Below are positions 1 to 12,904 of a DNA stretch of 64,000 nt, piece by piece (the first letter of the stretch is position 1; each line of letters starts with the position of its first letter). A program made the position numbers and the translations under genes. The notes beneath the pieces are model-generated. The model did no database searches, was not told the DNA's origin, and saw only the letters and a list, made by a program, of their open reading frames with translations. Location of the stretch: assembly GCF_040802235.1 (NCBI RefSeq), contig NC_133159.1:71737001-71801000 (forward strand). Direction: 5' to 3'. The DNA is from Manis javanica (Eukaryota; Chordata; Mammalia; Pholidota; Manidae).

Positions 1-2965
1 TGTGAGTCTGTTGCTATTTTGTTCCTTCGGTTTTGCTTCATTGTTATAATCCACAAACAAGGGAAATCATTATTTCATTGAACATAATATCTTCCAGCTC
101 CATCCATGTTGTTGCAAATGGTAGGATTTGTTTCTTTATTATGGCCAAATAGTATTCCATTGTGTATATGTACCACATACATCTTCTTTATTCATTCATC
201 TACTGATGGACACTTAGGTTGCTTCCATATCTTGGCTATTGTAAATAGTGCTGTGATAAACATAGGGGTGTATATATCATTTCCAATCAGGGATCTTGTT
301 TTCTTTGGGTAAATTCCTAGGAGTAGAATTTCTGAGTCAAATGGTATTTCTATTTTGAGTTTTCTGAGGAACCTCCATATTGCTTTCCACAATGGTTGAA
401 CTAGCTTACATTCCCACCAGCAGTGAAGGAGAGTTTCCCTTTCTCCACACCCTTGCCAGCGTTTGTTGCTCTTAGTCTTTTTGATACTGGCTGCCCTAAC
501 TGGTGTGAGGTGAAATCTTATTGTGGTTTTTATTTGCATTTCCCTGATAATTAGTGATGTGGAGCATCTTTTCATGTGCCTGTTGGCCATCTAAATTTCT
601 TCTTTGGAGAATTGTCTGTTCATGTCCTCCGCCCATTTTTTAAATGAGTTATTTGCTTCTTGGGTGTTGAGGTGTGTGAGTTCTTTATATATTTTGGATG
701 TTAACCCCTTGTTGGATATGTCATTTACAAATATATTCTCCCATACTGTAGGACACCTTTTTGTTTTGTTGATGGTGTCCTTTGCCATACAGAAGCTTTT
801 TAGTTTGATGTAGTCCCATGTGTTCATTTTTGCTTTTGTTTCCCTTGCCCAAGGAGATGCATTCAGAAAAAAGTTGCTCATGTTTATATCCAGGAGGTTT
901 TTGCTTATGTTGTCTTCTAAGAGTTTTATGGTTTCATGACTTACATTCAGGTCTTTGATCCATTTTGAGTTTACTTTTGTGTATGGGGATAGACAATAAT
1001 CCAGTTTCACTGTCTTGAATGTAGCTGTCCAGTTTTGCCAACACCAGTTGTTGAAGAGGCTGTCATTTTCCCATTGTATAACTGAAGGGTCCCCACCAGT
1101 AAGATGGCAAACTTCCGGCTTCCCTTCGGGGTCCTCAGTTCCCGCCGGCGCCACCTGAAGCCCAATCACCTCTCGCCCCCCTCCCAATCTCAGCACTTAG
1201 CCAACAGCCACCAGCCCCGTAGAAGTGACACCTCAATCAATTCATGCCCCTTCCTATATAACCCAGCACCTTTCCCTAATAAAGGGGAACTCTCCGGTGA
1301 ATTGCTGCTATGTGTCGCTCCTTTCCTTTCAATAACCATGGCTCCTTTATTGTATATTAATTGACCATATATGCGTGGGTTTATATCAGGGCTCTCTAGT
1401 CTGTTCCATTGGTCTATGGGTCTGTTCTTGTGCCAGTACCAAATTGTCTTGATTACTGTGGCTTTGTAGTAGAGCTTGAAGTCGGGGATCATAATCCCCC
1501 CAGCTTTATTCTTCCTTCTCAGGATTGCTTTGGCTATTTGGGGTCTTTTATTGTTCCAATTGAATTTTAGATCTATTTTCTGTAGTTCATTGAAGAATGC
1601 TGTTGGTATTTTGATAGGGATTGCATTGAATCTGTAGATTGCTTTAGGCAGGATGGCCATTTTGACAATACTAATTCTTCCTATCCATGAGCACAGGATG
1701 TGTTTCCATTTATTAGTATCTTCTTTAATTTTTCTCATGAATGTCTTGTAGTTTTCAGAGTATAGGTCTTTCACTTCCTTGGTTAGGTTTATTCCTAGAA
1801 ATTTTATTCTTTTTCATGCAATTATGAATGGAATTGTTTTTTAGATTTCTCTTTCTGCTAATTCATCATTAGTGTATAGGAAATGCAACAGATTGCTGTG
1901 TATTAATTTTGTATCCTGCAACTTTGCTGAATTCAGCTATTCTAGAAGTTTTGAAGTGGATTCTTTATGGTTTTTTATGTACAATATCACATCATCTGCA
2001 AACAGTGACAGTTTGACTTCTTCCTTACCAATCTGGATGCCTTTTATTTCTTTATGTTGTCTGATTGCCGTGGCTAGGACCTCCAGTACTATGTTGAATA
2101 AAAGCGAGGAGAGTGAGCATCCTTGTCTTGTTCCCAATCTTAGAGGAAAAGCTTTCAGCTTCTCACTGTTAGGTATGATGTTGGCTATGGGTTTGTCATA
2201 TATGGCCTTTATTATGTTGAGGTACTTGCCCTCTATACCCATTTTATTGATAGATTTTATCATGAATGGATGTTGAATTCTGTTAAATGCTTTTCAGCAT
2301 CTATGGAGATGATCATGTGGTTTTTGTCCTTTTTGTTGATGTGGTGGATGATGATGGATTTTCTAATATTGTACCATCTTTGCATCCCTGGAATAAATCC
2401 TACTTGATCATGATGGATGATCTTTTTGATGTATTTTTGAATTCAGTTTGCTAATATTTTGTTGAGTATTTTTGCATCTATGTTTATCAGGGATATTTTT
2501 CTGTAATTGTCTTTTTTTGTGGTGTCTTTGCCTGGTTTTGGTATTAGAGTGATGCTGGCCTCATAGAATGAGTTTGGAAGTATTCCCTCCTCTTCTACTT
2601 TTTGGAAAACTTTAAGGAGGATGGGTATTAGGTCTTCACTAAATGTTTGATAAAATTCAGTGGTGAAGCCATGTGGTTCAGGGGTTTTGTTCTTAGGTAG
2701 TTTTTGATTACCAATTCAATTTTGTTGCTAGTGATTGGTCTGTTCAGATTTTCTGGGTTTTTTTTGTCAGCCTTAGAAGGTTGTATTTTTCTAGAATGTT
2801 GTCCATTTCTTCTAAACTATCCAGTTTGTTAGCATATAATTTTTCATAGTATTCTCTAATAAATATTTGTATTTCTGTAGTGTCCATAGTGACTTTTCCT
2901 TTCTCATTTCTGTTTCTTTTTATGTGTGTAGACTCTCTTTTTTTCTTGATAAGTCTGGCTAGGAG
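1..2965 (-). mobile_element. LINE-1 (L1) retrotransposon, 5'-truncated, ORF2 region; 3' end lies outside the window
   Basis: Read on the minus strand this is the reverse-transcriptase and C-terminal part of L1 ORF2, broken by stops and frameshifts. The RT active-site motif FADD is readable in the fragment at 1937-2263 ([10 protein letters not shown]). Other ORF2 pieces are at 192-590, 591-1196 and 1190-1774. It aligns by eye along its length with the full-length L1 at 36.5-42.6 kb, and ends near 2965 at a point matching about 39.53 kb there, so it lacks endonuclease, ORF1 and 5'UTR. A small LTR has inserted at 1083-1331. It cannot move. Confidence 0.9.
1083..1331 (+). mobile_element. Solo LTR (about 249 bp) of an endogenous retrovirus, inserted in the L1
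   Basis: The L1 sequence is continuous on either side apart from this block. It starts TGAAGGG and ends CTTTCA (TG...CA). It is flanked by a perfect 5-bp direct repeat, ATAAC, at 1078-1082 and 1332-1336. It contains a TATA-like TATATAACCC near 1254 and an AATAAA at about 1278, so LTR sense is the plus strand. No internal retroviral sequence remains, consistent with LTR-LTR recombination. It is unlike the other LTR family in this window. The ERV class is not assigned. Confidence 0.85.
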
Positions 2966-3470
2966 TTATCCTCCCCTTTCTTACATGAAAAGTAGCAACT
3001 TCTTTTTTCATTTTTAGTGTATCCTGGATATCTTTCCACATCCATAGAGAGTTCTTTTTTCCTTATTTTTTCCTGCTGCATTCTCTCCCATTGTATATAA
3101 ATCACAGTTATTTAACCAGTTCCCTATGATATTTCAAATACTTCTAATATTTTGCCATTATGAAGAATGTTTTAATAAATAAAACTTGTACATATATCAT
3201 ATTGTATATACATATCTACAGGATAAATTCCAAGAAACAGGATTGCTGGGTCAACAGGAAAATATATTTGTAATTCCTGTAGATTTTGCCAAACTGCTTT
3301 CCACAGGGCTTGAATCCTTTTGCTTTCCTACCTGTGTTGTATAAGCATGCCACGTCTCCATCACCTTACCAAAATGTGTTGTCCAGTGGAATTTTCCTAA
3401 TCTGGTTGGTGAGAAATAGTATCTCCTAGTAGTATTAATTTTCATTTCTCTTAAAAAATGTCTTCTTTAT
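2966..3470 (-). mobile_element. Older L1 (L1M-type) fragment
   Basis: A degraded match to the antisense of L1 ORF2 3' sequence: phrases such as 'gattgctgggtcaa' and 'ggtgagaaatagtatctc' are the complement of the ORF2 C-terminal region. It is much more diverged than the neighbouring L1. The family name is not assigned. Confidence 0.6.
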
Positions 3471-6400
3471 TCAAAAATTATTGTGAAAAATAATTTAGAA
3501 AAGAGACTCTATTGAAGATACTGACCCCTTGAATAATCAATGATCAACGCCCATCCCCACTCATCTCCTTACCAGTGTAAACCCAAATGGGTATTTTCAT
3601 TCTGTATAGTAGAAAGCAGCATGTCTCCAAATTCATTCCACAAATTTTCCCAGCTATTCCTCAAAAGGTTTCTGTGCTCAGATAAGTTTCAGACATTGGG
3701 GCTGAGAAGGTCTTTATTGAATGATCCCACAGAACCTTTGTAACTCACATGTTCCCTGTGAATCTCTAGAAGAGAAGAATCCTAGACTTTGTTGATGGAA
3801 CCCTATTCTTGGAGCAGCTGCAAGTATCCTCTTGGAGCACACTTCTGGAAATAATGATGGAGAAGGTTTAGGAGGTTGGGCAGGATTTATACCTAGTCCA
3901 TGGCTGACACTGAGAAATGGTTTTAGTCGTTTTCCTAAAATAAAAATCCCTATTGTTTTCTTACAAATTTTTTCCCTAAAAGTAGAGATGTGGAGGAGGA
4001 GTTCAGTTAATTGAAGATGATTAAGAGTTGGATTAACTGAGAGACATGAATCAGAATCCAGACGAGGTTAGCTTCCCTCAGGGCCAGCCCAGGAAATGAG
4101 AACCTAGGTCACTGCTCTCTACCAGTTCCCTCCTCTCTTGCTTGGCTGCTTTGCTCAGTTCCCCACTGAAAATAGGCTGGTAGGAAAAAGACTTGAAAAA
4201 TCATTTGCTCTAAGATGCTAAGTGTTGTTTTGTTTGTTCACTTACTTACTAATTTCTAACCGTATTGCTTTGTGCTGTGTTCCGGAGCACCACAGTAAAT
4301 GTAAGGCCCTGGGACTCGCCAGTGCTCTTAATCCAGTCAGGAAAATAAAATATGCTCAGCAGTGAGAACAATGTAAGTGTGATTAAGTGACAAGATGAGA
4401 GTTAGGATAATGTTACTTCTCCCAGGAGCTCTTCTCTGGGGAATCTGCTTTGTGACCCTCTGGTGAAGCTTTACTGGGAGCCCTCTTTGTGGAATTTCCC
4501 CAATTCCACAAGCTACGATAAGGAGGCATTTTCTTTCTTTCTTTCTTTTGGGGTGTGTGGGAGTGGAGGGTTTCCTGGCACCCCCCTTTCTTGGTTGACT
4601 AGCGACAGGAGCCTCCTGCAGTGAGGCAAGTCAAGCTGCTGTGGGGAATCCATGAGGTCTGGCCTGCCTCGGTACGGAGGGTATTTCTTCAGGAGCCTTT
4701 GGCTCCACCTAAGGTTTTTCTCTGTTAATTGCAATAATATTGTCAGTAATATAGAAGCAGGGAGAAGATGGGAGCCAAGTGTACTTTATTTTTCCCTCAA
4801 TCCTCTCTTCACCTCCAAATTTGTCTTCAGTTCATAGTAGCCACAAGTTCCTTTTGCTAAAGGCAAAATAACTAGGTTCTCCATTTGAGAAGCTTTTTGG
4901 AATGTGAGTAGCTTTTTGGAGCAGTCTAAAAAGAAATGTGGTTTTTCAGAGCACTTAAAAAGAGGACATATTAGAAATGCCAGATTGCTGTTATAAAGAG
5001 CTTGCTTCTGGGAAGGGACTTAACACTTAAGACTTCAAAGAAATATACAAACTTTTTGAAAATACTGTTTCATTGTGGTCTGAAGAAGTTGGGAGCATTA
5101 AGCCAAGGGAACTGGATGAACTTTGCATATGATTCTCTCTTGAATTCTCCTCACAAAAGTAGTTCTGTAATCAAATACTGCAACCAAATACTTAATCACA
5201 AGGATGTTCATCTTAGCATTACAGTGGTGCAAAATACATAATTTTAATGTCCAAAAGATAAATGAAAATGAAAGTTAAGTTTTTGAAGAATCCTTAATGG
5301 AATTGATAATACTTGGTGTTAAATAAAATATAGAATACCTATATTTTTTAGATTATGTACATGTAGGCACAGAAAAAAATGCACTAAGAAAATACTGTAT
5401 ATCAAAACAATAACAATGGATTTCTCTACTAAAAGTGATTTCTATTTTATTTCTTTTTGTCTTTTCCAGAACTTCTACTATGAGCATGTATCATTTTCAT
5501 AGTCAGAAAAAAATTTTAATGAGCACTACTATTATAAAGAATATCTAACATTACAGTTAGGAGAGTTAGTTGAAACAATGTGTCTTAAATATAATGAATT
5601 GTTATTTTTGGTATAAACATTGTTCTTGTCTTTGAAAAGTCTAAATATATTTGTAGCAAAGAAAACATTTCTTCTGTACTTCAGACATAATGGATTTTTC
5701 TTCTATTACTTTTGGCACTTATGTGAGGCAATTGGAAACCTGTTCCCCATCATTATTTATCACATTTTCACATATCCCTGTTGGAAAAAATGAGTTGAAA
5801 TCATGGTAATGCTAAAAAAAAAAATCTAATTCTCCTCCAGTTAACTATCCTGGGCTTAAAAAAATAAAATTCAATGTTAGGCTGTGTGATCTAAAAAAAC
5901 CCCTCTAAGGCAAAAGATTAAATTAGGAACTCCAGTTAAGCTACCTAGCAAAACTGATATAGGATAGCCTTGCTACTGTTACAGTGGAAACAAAAGTGGA
6001 AAAAGAGTAGAAAAACCTGGGCAGTTTATAATTAGCCAAAGTGACTGGATGAATTCAGTAACCTCTGGGTAAGTTAAAAATACACAGGGCCCTGGTCAAA
6101 TTATCTAGAAAAAGGCACTTACTGTCTAAGGTTTTAAGTCACCTTCTCCAAGTTGGCACCAGAAGCTCCTACCTGGAAATCTGACTTCTTCAAAAAAGCA
6201 CCATGATATTTTATACACAGTAGAAGGAGCAAGACTGGGAGACGTTCTTTCATGTGTAGTAATGAATTCCAAGTGCTTCAGTTCAGAATTAAGTCACTTA
6301 CCTCAAAGTTCCACCCAGTCTGGAACCCCAAAGAAAGCCCTTCTCCTAGGTGGCAGTTTGGTGTCCAGAAGAAAAGCCTCAAAACTCAAAAGCTCTTTCA

Positions 6401-7541
6401 AATGTTAAGGGCTTCTTTCCTTTCTTCCACAACTATGGAGTAATCTGGAGAAATTAACCGTCTCATTTGTTAACCTTCATAGCAGGCTTTAACAGATCTG
6501 TAGCTGTGGATGGCTCAGATAATTGCCCTAATTAGTTTGGTATGGACACAGGCAGGAGAAGGGGGGTTTGGAGTGCAAGTAATTAAGCCTAAATTAAAAG
6601 AAAAAAAATGAAGAGTTTATGCATTACAGATTTGACATATGGATTCCAGCTGTTACAGAGGAAATTTTACTGAGGCTTTTAGGCCACTTTGTAGGGTTAA
6701 GAAGAGGAGTTGAAGGGAAGGCCTAAAGGTAGAACATAGTGAAAACAGGAGAAGGTTCTATTGATTTAAAGCCTCAAGGGGTATGTGTTTGCTTGTGTCT
6801 CCAAACTCAAAAACTAGTAAAAACTGGCAACAGGGTCTTAAAATCTCCCCTTGGCACGTGAGCCTCAGAGGAGTTATTTTTGAGTTGGCCTGCTTATAGC
6901 TTTGCTGGCAGACAAGTCACCTATCTAGTTGGAAGTGACTTTTTGTGTTACGTCATTGCAGTTTCTCTCAGGAATCCTAAATTTAAAATGTTGATTCAAA
7001 CTCCCCAGTGTGCTAGGGAAGGCTGCAAGAATTTTGGTCCCATTTAAAAACAGAGACAGGTAATTATGTCAAGAATAGAGATGCACTTTTACTTGAATGA
7101 TATGCACCAAATCCTGTTTCTTTTCCTTTTTCAGAAAATGGTAAACTCAGGAAAGGAAGAGTAGTTCCAGACTCTGAAAACCAAAATATTACAGACACAC
7201 AGGAAGTGAGTTTTCAAGTCCAGACTGTAAACCTGTCATTTTGTGGGCTTGTCTGCAAGCCTAGAAAAGAGAGGCAAAGATCAGACAGAAGATATTCCCA
7301 TATTCTGGGAAGTTTGTACGAGAGGACCACTCAATGCTCTGGTGCTATGATTCTAAACTCAAGACAAATTTTAAGTGTCAGAGAAAGGCCAATGAAATTT
7401 GAGGCCAAATTTCTGGCTTAAAGCTATCTCACTTTGCTTAAAAAAATGTAGACTTTGAAAAACAGTGAAAGGTTAAAATATATTTTTGGAGGGAGAGGTA
7501 TATATTCTCAGCCCCATTTCTTTAAGGTTTTCAATTAAAAA
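3471..7541. other. Intergenic stretch with no recognised gene
   Basis: No ORF here resembles a known protein. I see AT-rich unique sequence, a short (TTTC)n run at 4531-4549 and a few A runs. Old unrecognised repeats are possible. Confidence 0.5.
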
Positions 7542-7543
7542 TA

Positions 7544-7874
7544 CAGTTGACCCTTGAACAACACAGGTTTGAACTGAGTGGGTCCACTTATACATGGATT
7601 GTTTTCAATAAATAGATTGGAAAAATTTCTGGACATTTCCAACAATTTGAAAAAACATTTTCTTTTCTCTAGCTTACTTTATGATAGTAATATAGTACAT
7701 AATACATGAAACATACAAAACATATATTGATTGACTGTTAATGTTATTGGGAAGGCTTCCAATCAACAGTAGGTTTTTCGTATTAAGTTTTGGGGAGTTT
7801 AAAGTTATACGGGGATTTACCACTATGTTAGGGGATCATCACCCTTAACCCCCAAGTTGTTCAAGGGTCAGCTG
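7544..7874. mobile_element. MER2-type non-autonomous Tigger (Tc1/mariner) DNA transposon
   Basis: Terminal inverted repeats are visible: CAGTTGACCCTTGAACAAC on the left and GTTGTTCAAGGGTCAGCTG on the right. A TA dinucleotide flanks each end (7542-7543 and 7875-7876), as expected for Tc1/mariner insertion. Length is about 331 bp. Internal wording (for example 'gggtccacttatac') matches the MER2 family as I know it. Confidence 0.85.
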
Positions 7875-8154
7875 TACTCTTCTGTGATAAATAAGCTAAG
7901 TTATTAAATATGCATTAACCTTTCTAAAATATTTATGTAGTGACTTTCCTTTTATTTTAATCTATCTGAAAGATGTTTTTGGTGTATTATACAAATTCTG
8001 TACCTCTGGTTAGTAAACTGTTTTGGGTTCATTCATTCTCCAAATATTTGTATTCTGAGTGCCTTCTAGGGGCACTCCTTGCATCAAACTTGCAGATTAA
8101 TAAATCAGTCTATTGATTCATTTAGGCTCTCCTTGCTCCCCTCCAGTTCAGTGA

Positions 8155-8360
8155 GGCAGCCTGGAGCCGAACCACCTGCCTTTCCCAGCTCTACCACCTT
8201 GAGCAAATCACTTAGCCTCTGTTCCTCAGTTTTCTCCCCTGAAAAATAGGGCTAATAACAGCACCTACTTCATCACATTAAATGAGTTAATGCATGTAAA
8301 GCACCAAGAACAATGCCTGGCATATAGCAAGTACTTAATAACTGTTGGCTATTCATAGTA
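8155..8360 (+). repeat. MIR (ancient tRNA-derived SINE)
   Basis: Contains the MIR core and tail wording: 'gagcaaatcacttagcctc', 'cctcagttttctc', 'aatgagttaatgcatgtaaa' and 'gcctggcatatagcaagtac'. Confidence 0.8.
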
Positions 8361-8489
8361 CTGGGCATGGGGAAAAACAATGTACAGGTGCAGATACAGA
8401 GATAAATAGAACACAGTGCAGAAAAGAGGAACTATTTGAACTGACTCTTGGAGGATAAGAGGGGCTTCACTAAGAAGGGCCAGGCCAAG

Positions 8490-8898
8490 TGTGGATAAAG
8501 TGAAGGTTCCTGTGGCCAGGATTCTCACCTGGCCCTGGTTGGTTAGCTACACATGTGTGGGTAATACATTGTTATTGACTTTATATATAGAGCTCCACCC
8601 AGTACTCTGGGCAATAAGGTGGCAGGGCTGCATGGCTGCAGGAGAGCAGAGACAAGACTGGAGTGGTGGCAGCACTGAGGACAGACTGAGATGGTCATGG
8701 GGGTAGAAAGGCCCAGAGGCAGAGACTGGCTTGCTGCACGCAGACTTGCTCTGAGTGGACAGGATTCTAGTGACTGACCTGCCACTGTGGGAATAAAGTT
8801 GGGTATAATCCTTTCACCCCCAAGAACATTCCATTGTCATTTCTTTGGTCTCATTGAATTCATAGTGAACTTGCCTGGGGCTGAAACATATTGGCTCA
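8490..8898 (+). mobile_element. Solo LTR, copy A of the seven-copy family
   Basis: Sense on the plus strand. It starts TGTGGATAAAGTGAAGG, has TTTATATATAGAG as TATA box near 8580, AATAAAG near 8794, and a U5-like end with 'tttctttggtctca'. The final bases read GGCTCA rather than the GGCAAGACA of other copies. The flanks CCAAG (8485-8489) and CCGAG (8899-8903) look like a 5-bp target duplication with one transition. It lacks the tandem units found in copies C and G. It lies downstream of C1orf52. Confidence 0.85.
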
Positions 8899-8903
8899 CC
8901 GAG

Positions 8904-11415
8904 CAATGGTACAAGTGTTGTCACAGAACTATGACACTAAATAGCATTATCTGATTCATGGGAGCTGGGTTAAGAGGTGTGTGAGGACTGGGAGAGAACC
9001 CTCAGGATTAATTGGCCAAACCTATGTGGTGGGAAGTGAGGCAGAGGGCAGGTTTCTGGGTCAATGGTGATGGCATGGACCAGAAAGGAAAACTAGGAAG
9101 TGGCTGGGTTTTGACACACTTGTGTTTGGTTTTGGACATACAGTGAGGAGCCTTGAGACACAAGTAGAGCTGCTCTACAGGATACACAAATTTGGGGTTT
9201 TACAAGAGCATTCTGGCAAGCCATAGAACAGAGGGAATCATCAGAGCATTACTGACTGTGATAGCCATGAATTTGGCTGAGATGGTCAAGAACCAGTGTA
9301 AATGAGAAGGGAGCAACTTGGGCTCCACCAGCATTACAAGGTGGCTGGAAGAGAAAGAGCCAGAGAGAAGAGAAGAGGAGAGAACCAGAAGAGCAAAGGA
9401 ATGAAAGAAGAAACCATAGGAGTAAAGAGAGTTTCATATCAATTAGAACTTTGACAGAAAGTGACAGAAAACTTAAAACTGGTTTGTCAAGATTTATTGG
9501 CTTTTATAACTGAAAACACAAACCTCTGGAGGATCACCTAAGCCAGGGATGAAAAATTTAGCTTACCATCAACATTTAACAGTTATACTGACAGCTTATT
9601 ACATGCCAGGCACTGTTCTAGTCAATGAACAAAACAGGCAAAAAAAAAAAAAATCCCTCCTCTATAGATGGTACATACAAGTACTTCTTTTTTCTTCATT
9701 AAAATGCAAATACAAGTCTTCAAATTGGGAAACTGTGGAGGGGGAAGACAGGAAGCTTTAGAATTTAATGAAAAATCCAAAACATTTGCTGGAAATTAAT
9801 ACCTTTTTGTAACAGAATGTCTGGAATTATGTACTCAGTGATAATGAGGAATGAAATAGGGAAGCAGTTCAGTGTGGATATAAAACTCTAAAATCCAAAA
9901 TACTGCCAATGACACATTTTAAAGTCCATTTGTGGATTTGTGTTAAAGTTTTGACTTCTCAAAGTTGCTGAGTTCATCAGGTTCCTGTAAAAATAATTAT
10001 TTTCCCAATATCTTGAGTAGTGTTTTGTATCTAAATTGTGTGGCAATGTATTTTATATGTAGGTCATGTCCAAACCTGCATTAGCCCATTTGTTTTAATT
10101 ACATACACGTAATTTGCAATAAAAGAAAAGGTCACTCTCTGCCATCATATTCAACTAAGCACTAGCAGTTTCTCATCTCTCTTCTCCAGTGCCTTAGTTC
10201 ACTAAGGCACATTTCACTACAGGGCTACTGCAACATGTCTGACTCAATTTGTACCCTACATACTTATTCTCCCCATTCTAATGTGGTTTTGCTAAAATAA
10301 AGATGGGTTGTCCCTGACACAATGCTTTGCACTAATAGGTTCTCTATAAATCTTGCATGGAATGGGATTGCAGATTTTAGCCTGATCTCTGAAGCTAATT
10401 CACAAGGCTTTTGTGGGCATATTGTTTTGTCTCACTGGGCCTGTTTTCCATTCTTGAATTTGGCAATGTAAGACCTACCTCATTAGGCTTTTGGAAAATA
10501 AAATAGTAGTTTGTGAACTCAAAAGTACTACACAGTATTAAGGGTTGAGATTACAAAGGTACAAGTTTGCAAGTCTGTCCAGGTAATACTAGTATTTTAA
10601 TGGCTAAAAAAAAAGTGTGTCAATTTTCTCAGAAATGTTGATTCCAGTTAGAATGCTTTCTGTATTAGTCTGTAACACTATTTACATTTTGAATTTTAAA
10701 ATATGGCCCACAAATGCTTCTCCTCAAATTTTACCCTTACACAAAAGAAAATCATTCATACCTAATGTGGCTTAATGTCCTTAAAGATGAGGAACCAATC
10801 ATAAGTACCAAGTTACCTGATTCTCCAAAAAGGAAGCAATCTGGACATAGGATTTTTTCCCTTATCCATATGAATTCTAATAATAATCTTCTCCACTGGG
10901 TTTCACTAGCTGAACCAAACTGCTCTTTACCTCTGTACCTCCATGGACACTTGTTTCACAAACATGTTCTCAGGACATCTCTGAAGGGGAAAATCGTCCT
11001 TTCTTTAATAAGACGACGGATGTACTGACATGAAAGGCCATTTTCCCACAAGGGATATTTCTATGGAAGGTTAAGCAAACCATAAGCAAATTTCTTTCCC
11101 CTGATTTTTGGCCACATTTAAAAAAGAAACCCAATGAGATACAAATGGCTGTCAGACTGCTTCATAATATTTAGCATCCTTCTTTCCTAAAACCCTCTTC
11201 CTCCTTCTAAGCTAAAACTAGCTTGGCCTATACTAGCATAGGTGCCTATCTCCCTGCAGTTGCTTAATAATCTCACAGGTAGAGCCACCACCTGTCCCGT
11301 CTGCAATGTCAAAACATCCACCCCCCTACACATTGTTACCTTCTAGAAAGGAGGCTCAAAGCACCACTTAAGGACTGATCTACTGAGCTTTTTTGTTCTC
11401 CAGCATAAACTAACT
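8904..11415. other. Intergenic stretch with a small L2 fragment (about 9570-9665, minus)
   Basis: At 9570-9665 the wording 'attacatgccaggcactgttctag' followed by 'gaacaaaacaggcaaaa' is the reverse complement of an L2 3' end. Nothing else is recognised as a gene or a clear repeat. Confidence 0.5.
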
Positions 11416-11418
11416 GAT

Positions 11419-11700
11419 CTAAGTTGGAAGTTGAACCAATGGGTGGTAAAAAGGGGTTAAGATTTTCAGACATTGGTTTGTTGGGCTTTTTTTATAAATG
11501 AGGTTTGCTTTCATGCCAATTTTGTAATCTTGTAATATTTCATTAATTTCTGAGATAAGGGCCCCACCAATACATGCACCTAGACTGTAGATTTCTCCAG
11601 ATTTGGGAATCCCAACTTTTTTGTAATTCCATTTGTTTGGTTTTGTGTCACTTGGGGCCATGCTTTCCCAGGTGGTACCACTACCTATTATTGGATATCA
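11419..11700 (-). pseudogene. Unidentified ORF remnant, possibly a processed-pseudogene fragment
   Basis: An open frame of 80 codons from an ATG at 11661 continues upstream without a stop for about 12 more codons (ending GSGTTWES before the Met). The protein has ordinary composition and no low complexity, with stretches such as KVGIPKSGEIYSLGAC and GGALISEINEILQDY. I do not recognise the family. No splice sites, promoter or poly(A) tail are evident, so it may be chance or a relic of a retrocopy. Confidence 0.25.
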
Positions 11701-12284
11701 TTGAGTCTTCCAAATTATTCGTTTTTGGACTTCAACCTTCAACATTTTCTTATCAATTATTCAAATGTGGGATTAATATATTTGTAAACCTAGAGAACAG
11801 GCAGCTATAAAATTAGTTTTTGGAAGTTTAAGATACACTGGAAGCCATCATGCTGTTATGTTCCTCCCTCACTCCATAAAGCACTGTGGCTGGCACAATT
11901 CTTTTAATGACTTTTACAAATTTTAATCTACTTGATTCATGTTCCCAACTAAAAAAATTTATAGCCTTTTATATGTTAGCTTCCAGTCTGAGAGCAAACA
12001 ACTGGACTGGGGATTTTTTAAAACTCAGACTGAGTTTAAATTCAACTGCCTTTAATTTTTCTTATACACTAAATGTGTAGTATAACGAAGTCTTGTCTCT
12101 TAAAGGCATAAGAATCATAGACTGATTGATGTAGTGTATAACCTCTCCTTTATTGTTTAAAAAGTTACAAATCACTGCATTTTGGGAATAGAAATAAAAG
12201 ATTACTAACTTCCTGAATACCCTTTGTTGTTTTCTTATTTACTACTATATGCAAAGCATTAAAATAGGAGCTAGGTAAACACAA

Positions 12285-12450
12285 AGGAGATTTCCCAGAT
12301 AAAATACAAGATGCTCAGTTAAATTTGAATTTCAGATAAACAGAAGTTTAGTATAAATATGTCCCAATATTGAATATACTAAAATATTGTTGTTTATCTA
12401 AAATTCAAATTTTACTGAGTATCCTGTATTTTTATTTGCTACATCTGCCA
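12285..12450. repeat. Palindromic MITE-like element
   Basis: The left arm (about 12292-12362: 'ccagataaaatacaagatgc', 'tttgaatttcagataaac', 'tagtataaatatg') is repeated in inverted form in the right arm (about 12368-12445: 'tttatctaaaattcaaattt', 'gagtatcctgtattttt'). This is a long imperfect hairpin typical of non-autonomous DNA transposons. I recognise the repeat type but not its name with certainty. Confidence 0.65.
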
Positions 12451-12649
12451 AATCTTTAAGAGGATCCTTATCTTCAGCAAAATATTAACAGGGAAATTAA
12501 TGAACAATCACAATATAAAGCATGTAAGTGTAGCTATACAGTAAAAGAGATCTCCACAAACCACCACAGCAGGGTACCTGGAAGAGACAGAAAATTCAGC
12601 TCCAAAAGATTACTAAATTTTGATTGGTGGATAGGTGGATAGGTGGTGG

Positions 12650-12835
12650 ATAGGTTTTGGAATTCAAGTGTCCTAAGTTGAATCCCATTCACTGCTCACT
12701 AGCTGTGTAATCTTGGATAACTTAACCACTCTTTACTATAAAATGAGACTAACTTGTGCTTTACCAGGCTGTTTGAGGATCAAAGATGCAGAAGGGACCT
12801 GAACACAGGAGGCACTCCCTAAATGGTAATATCTA
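12650..12835 (+). repeat. MIR
   Basis: Contains 'cactagctgtgtaatcttgg', 'aacttaaccactctttac', 'tgtttgaggatcaaagatg' and 'aggcactccctaaatgg', the usual MIR order. It sits just past the likely C1orf52 poly(A) site. Confidence 0.65.
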
Positions 12836-12904
12836 CTATAAAACAACATGGCAAAGAGGACACTTGTCACAGACAAATCTTTAAAATGTTAATGTTATGG
12901 AGTG

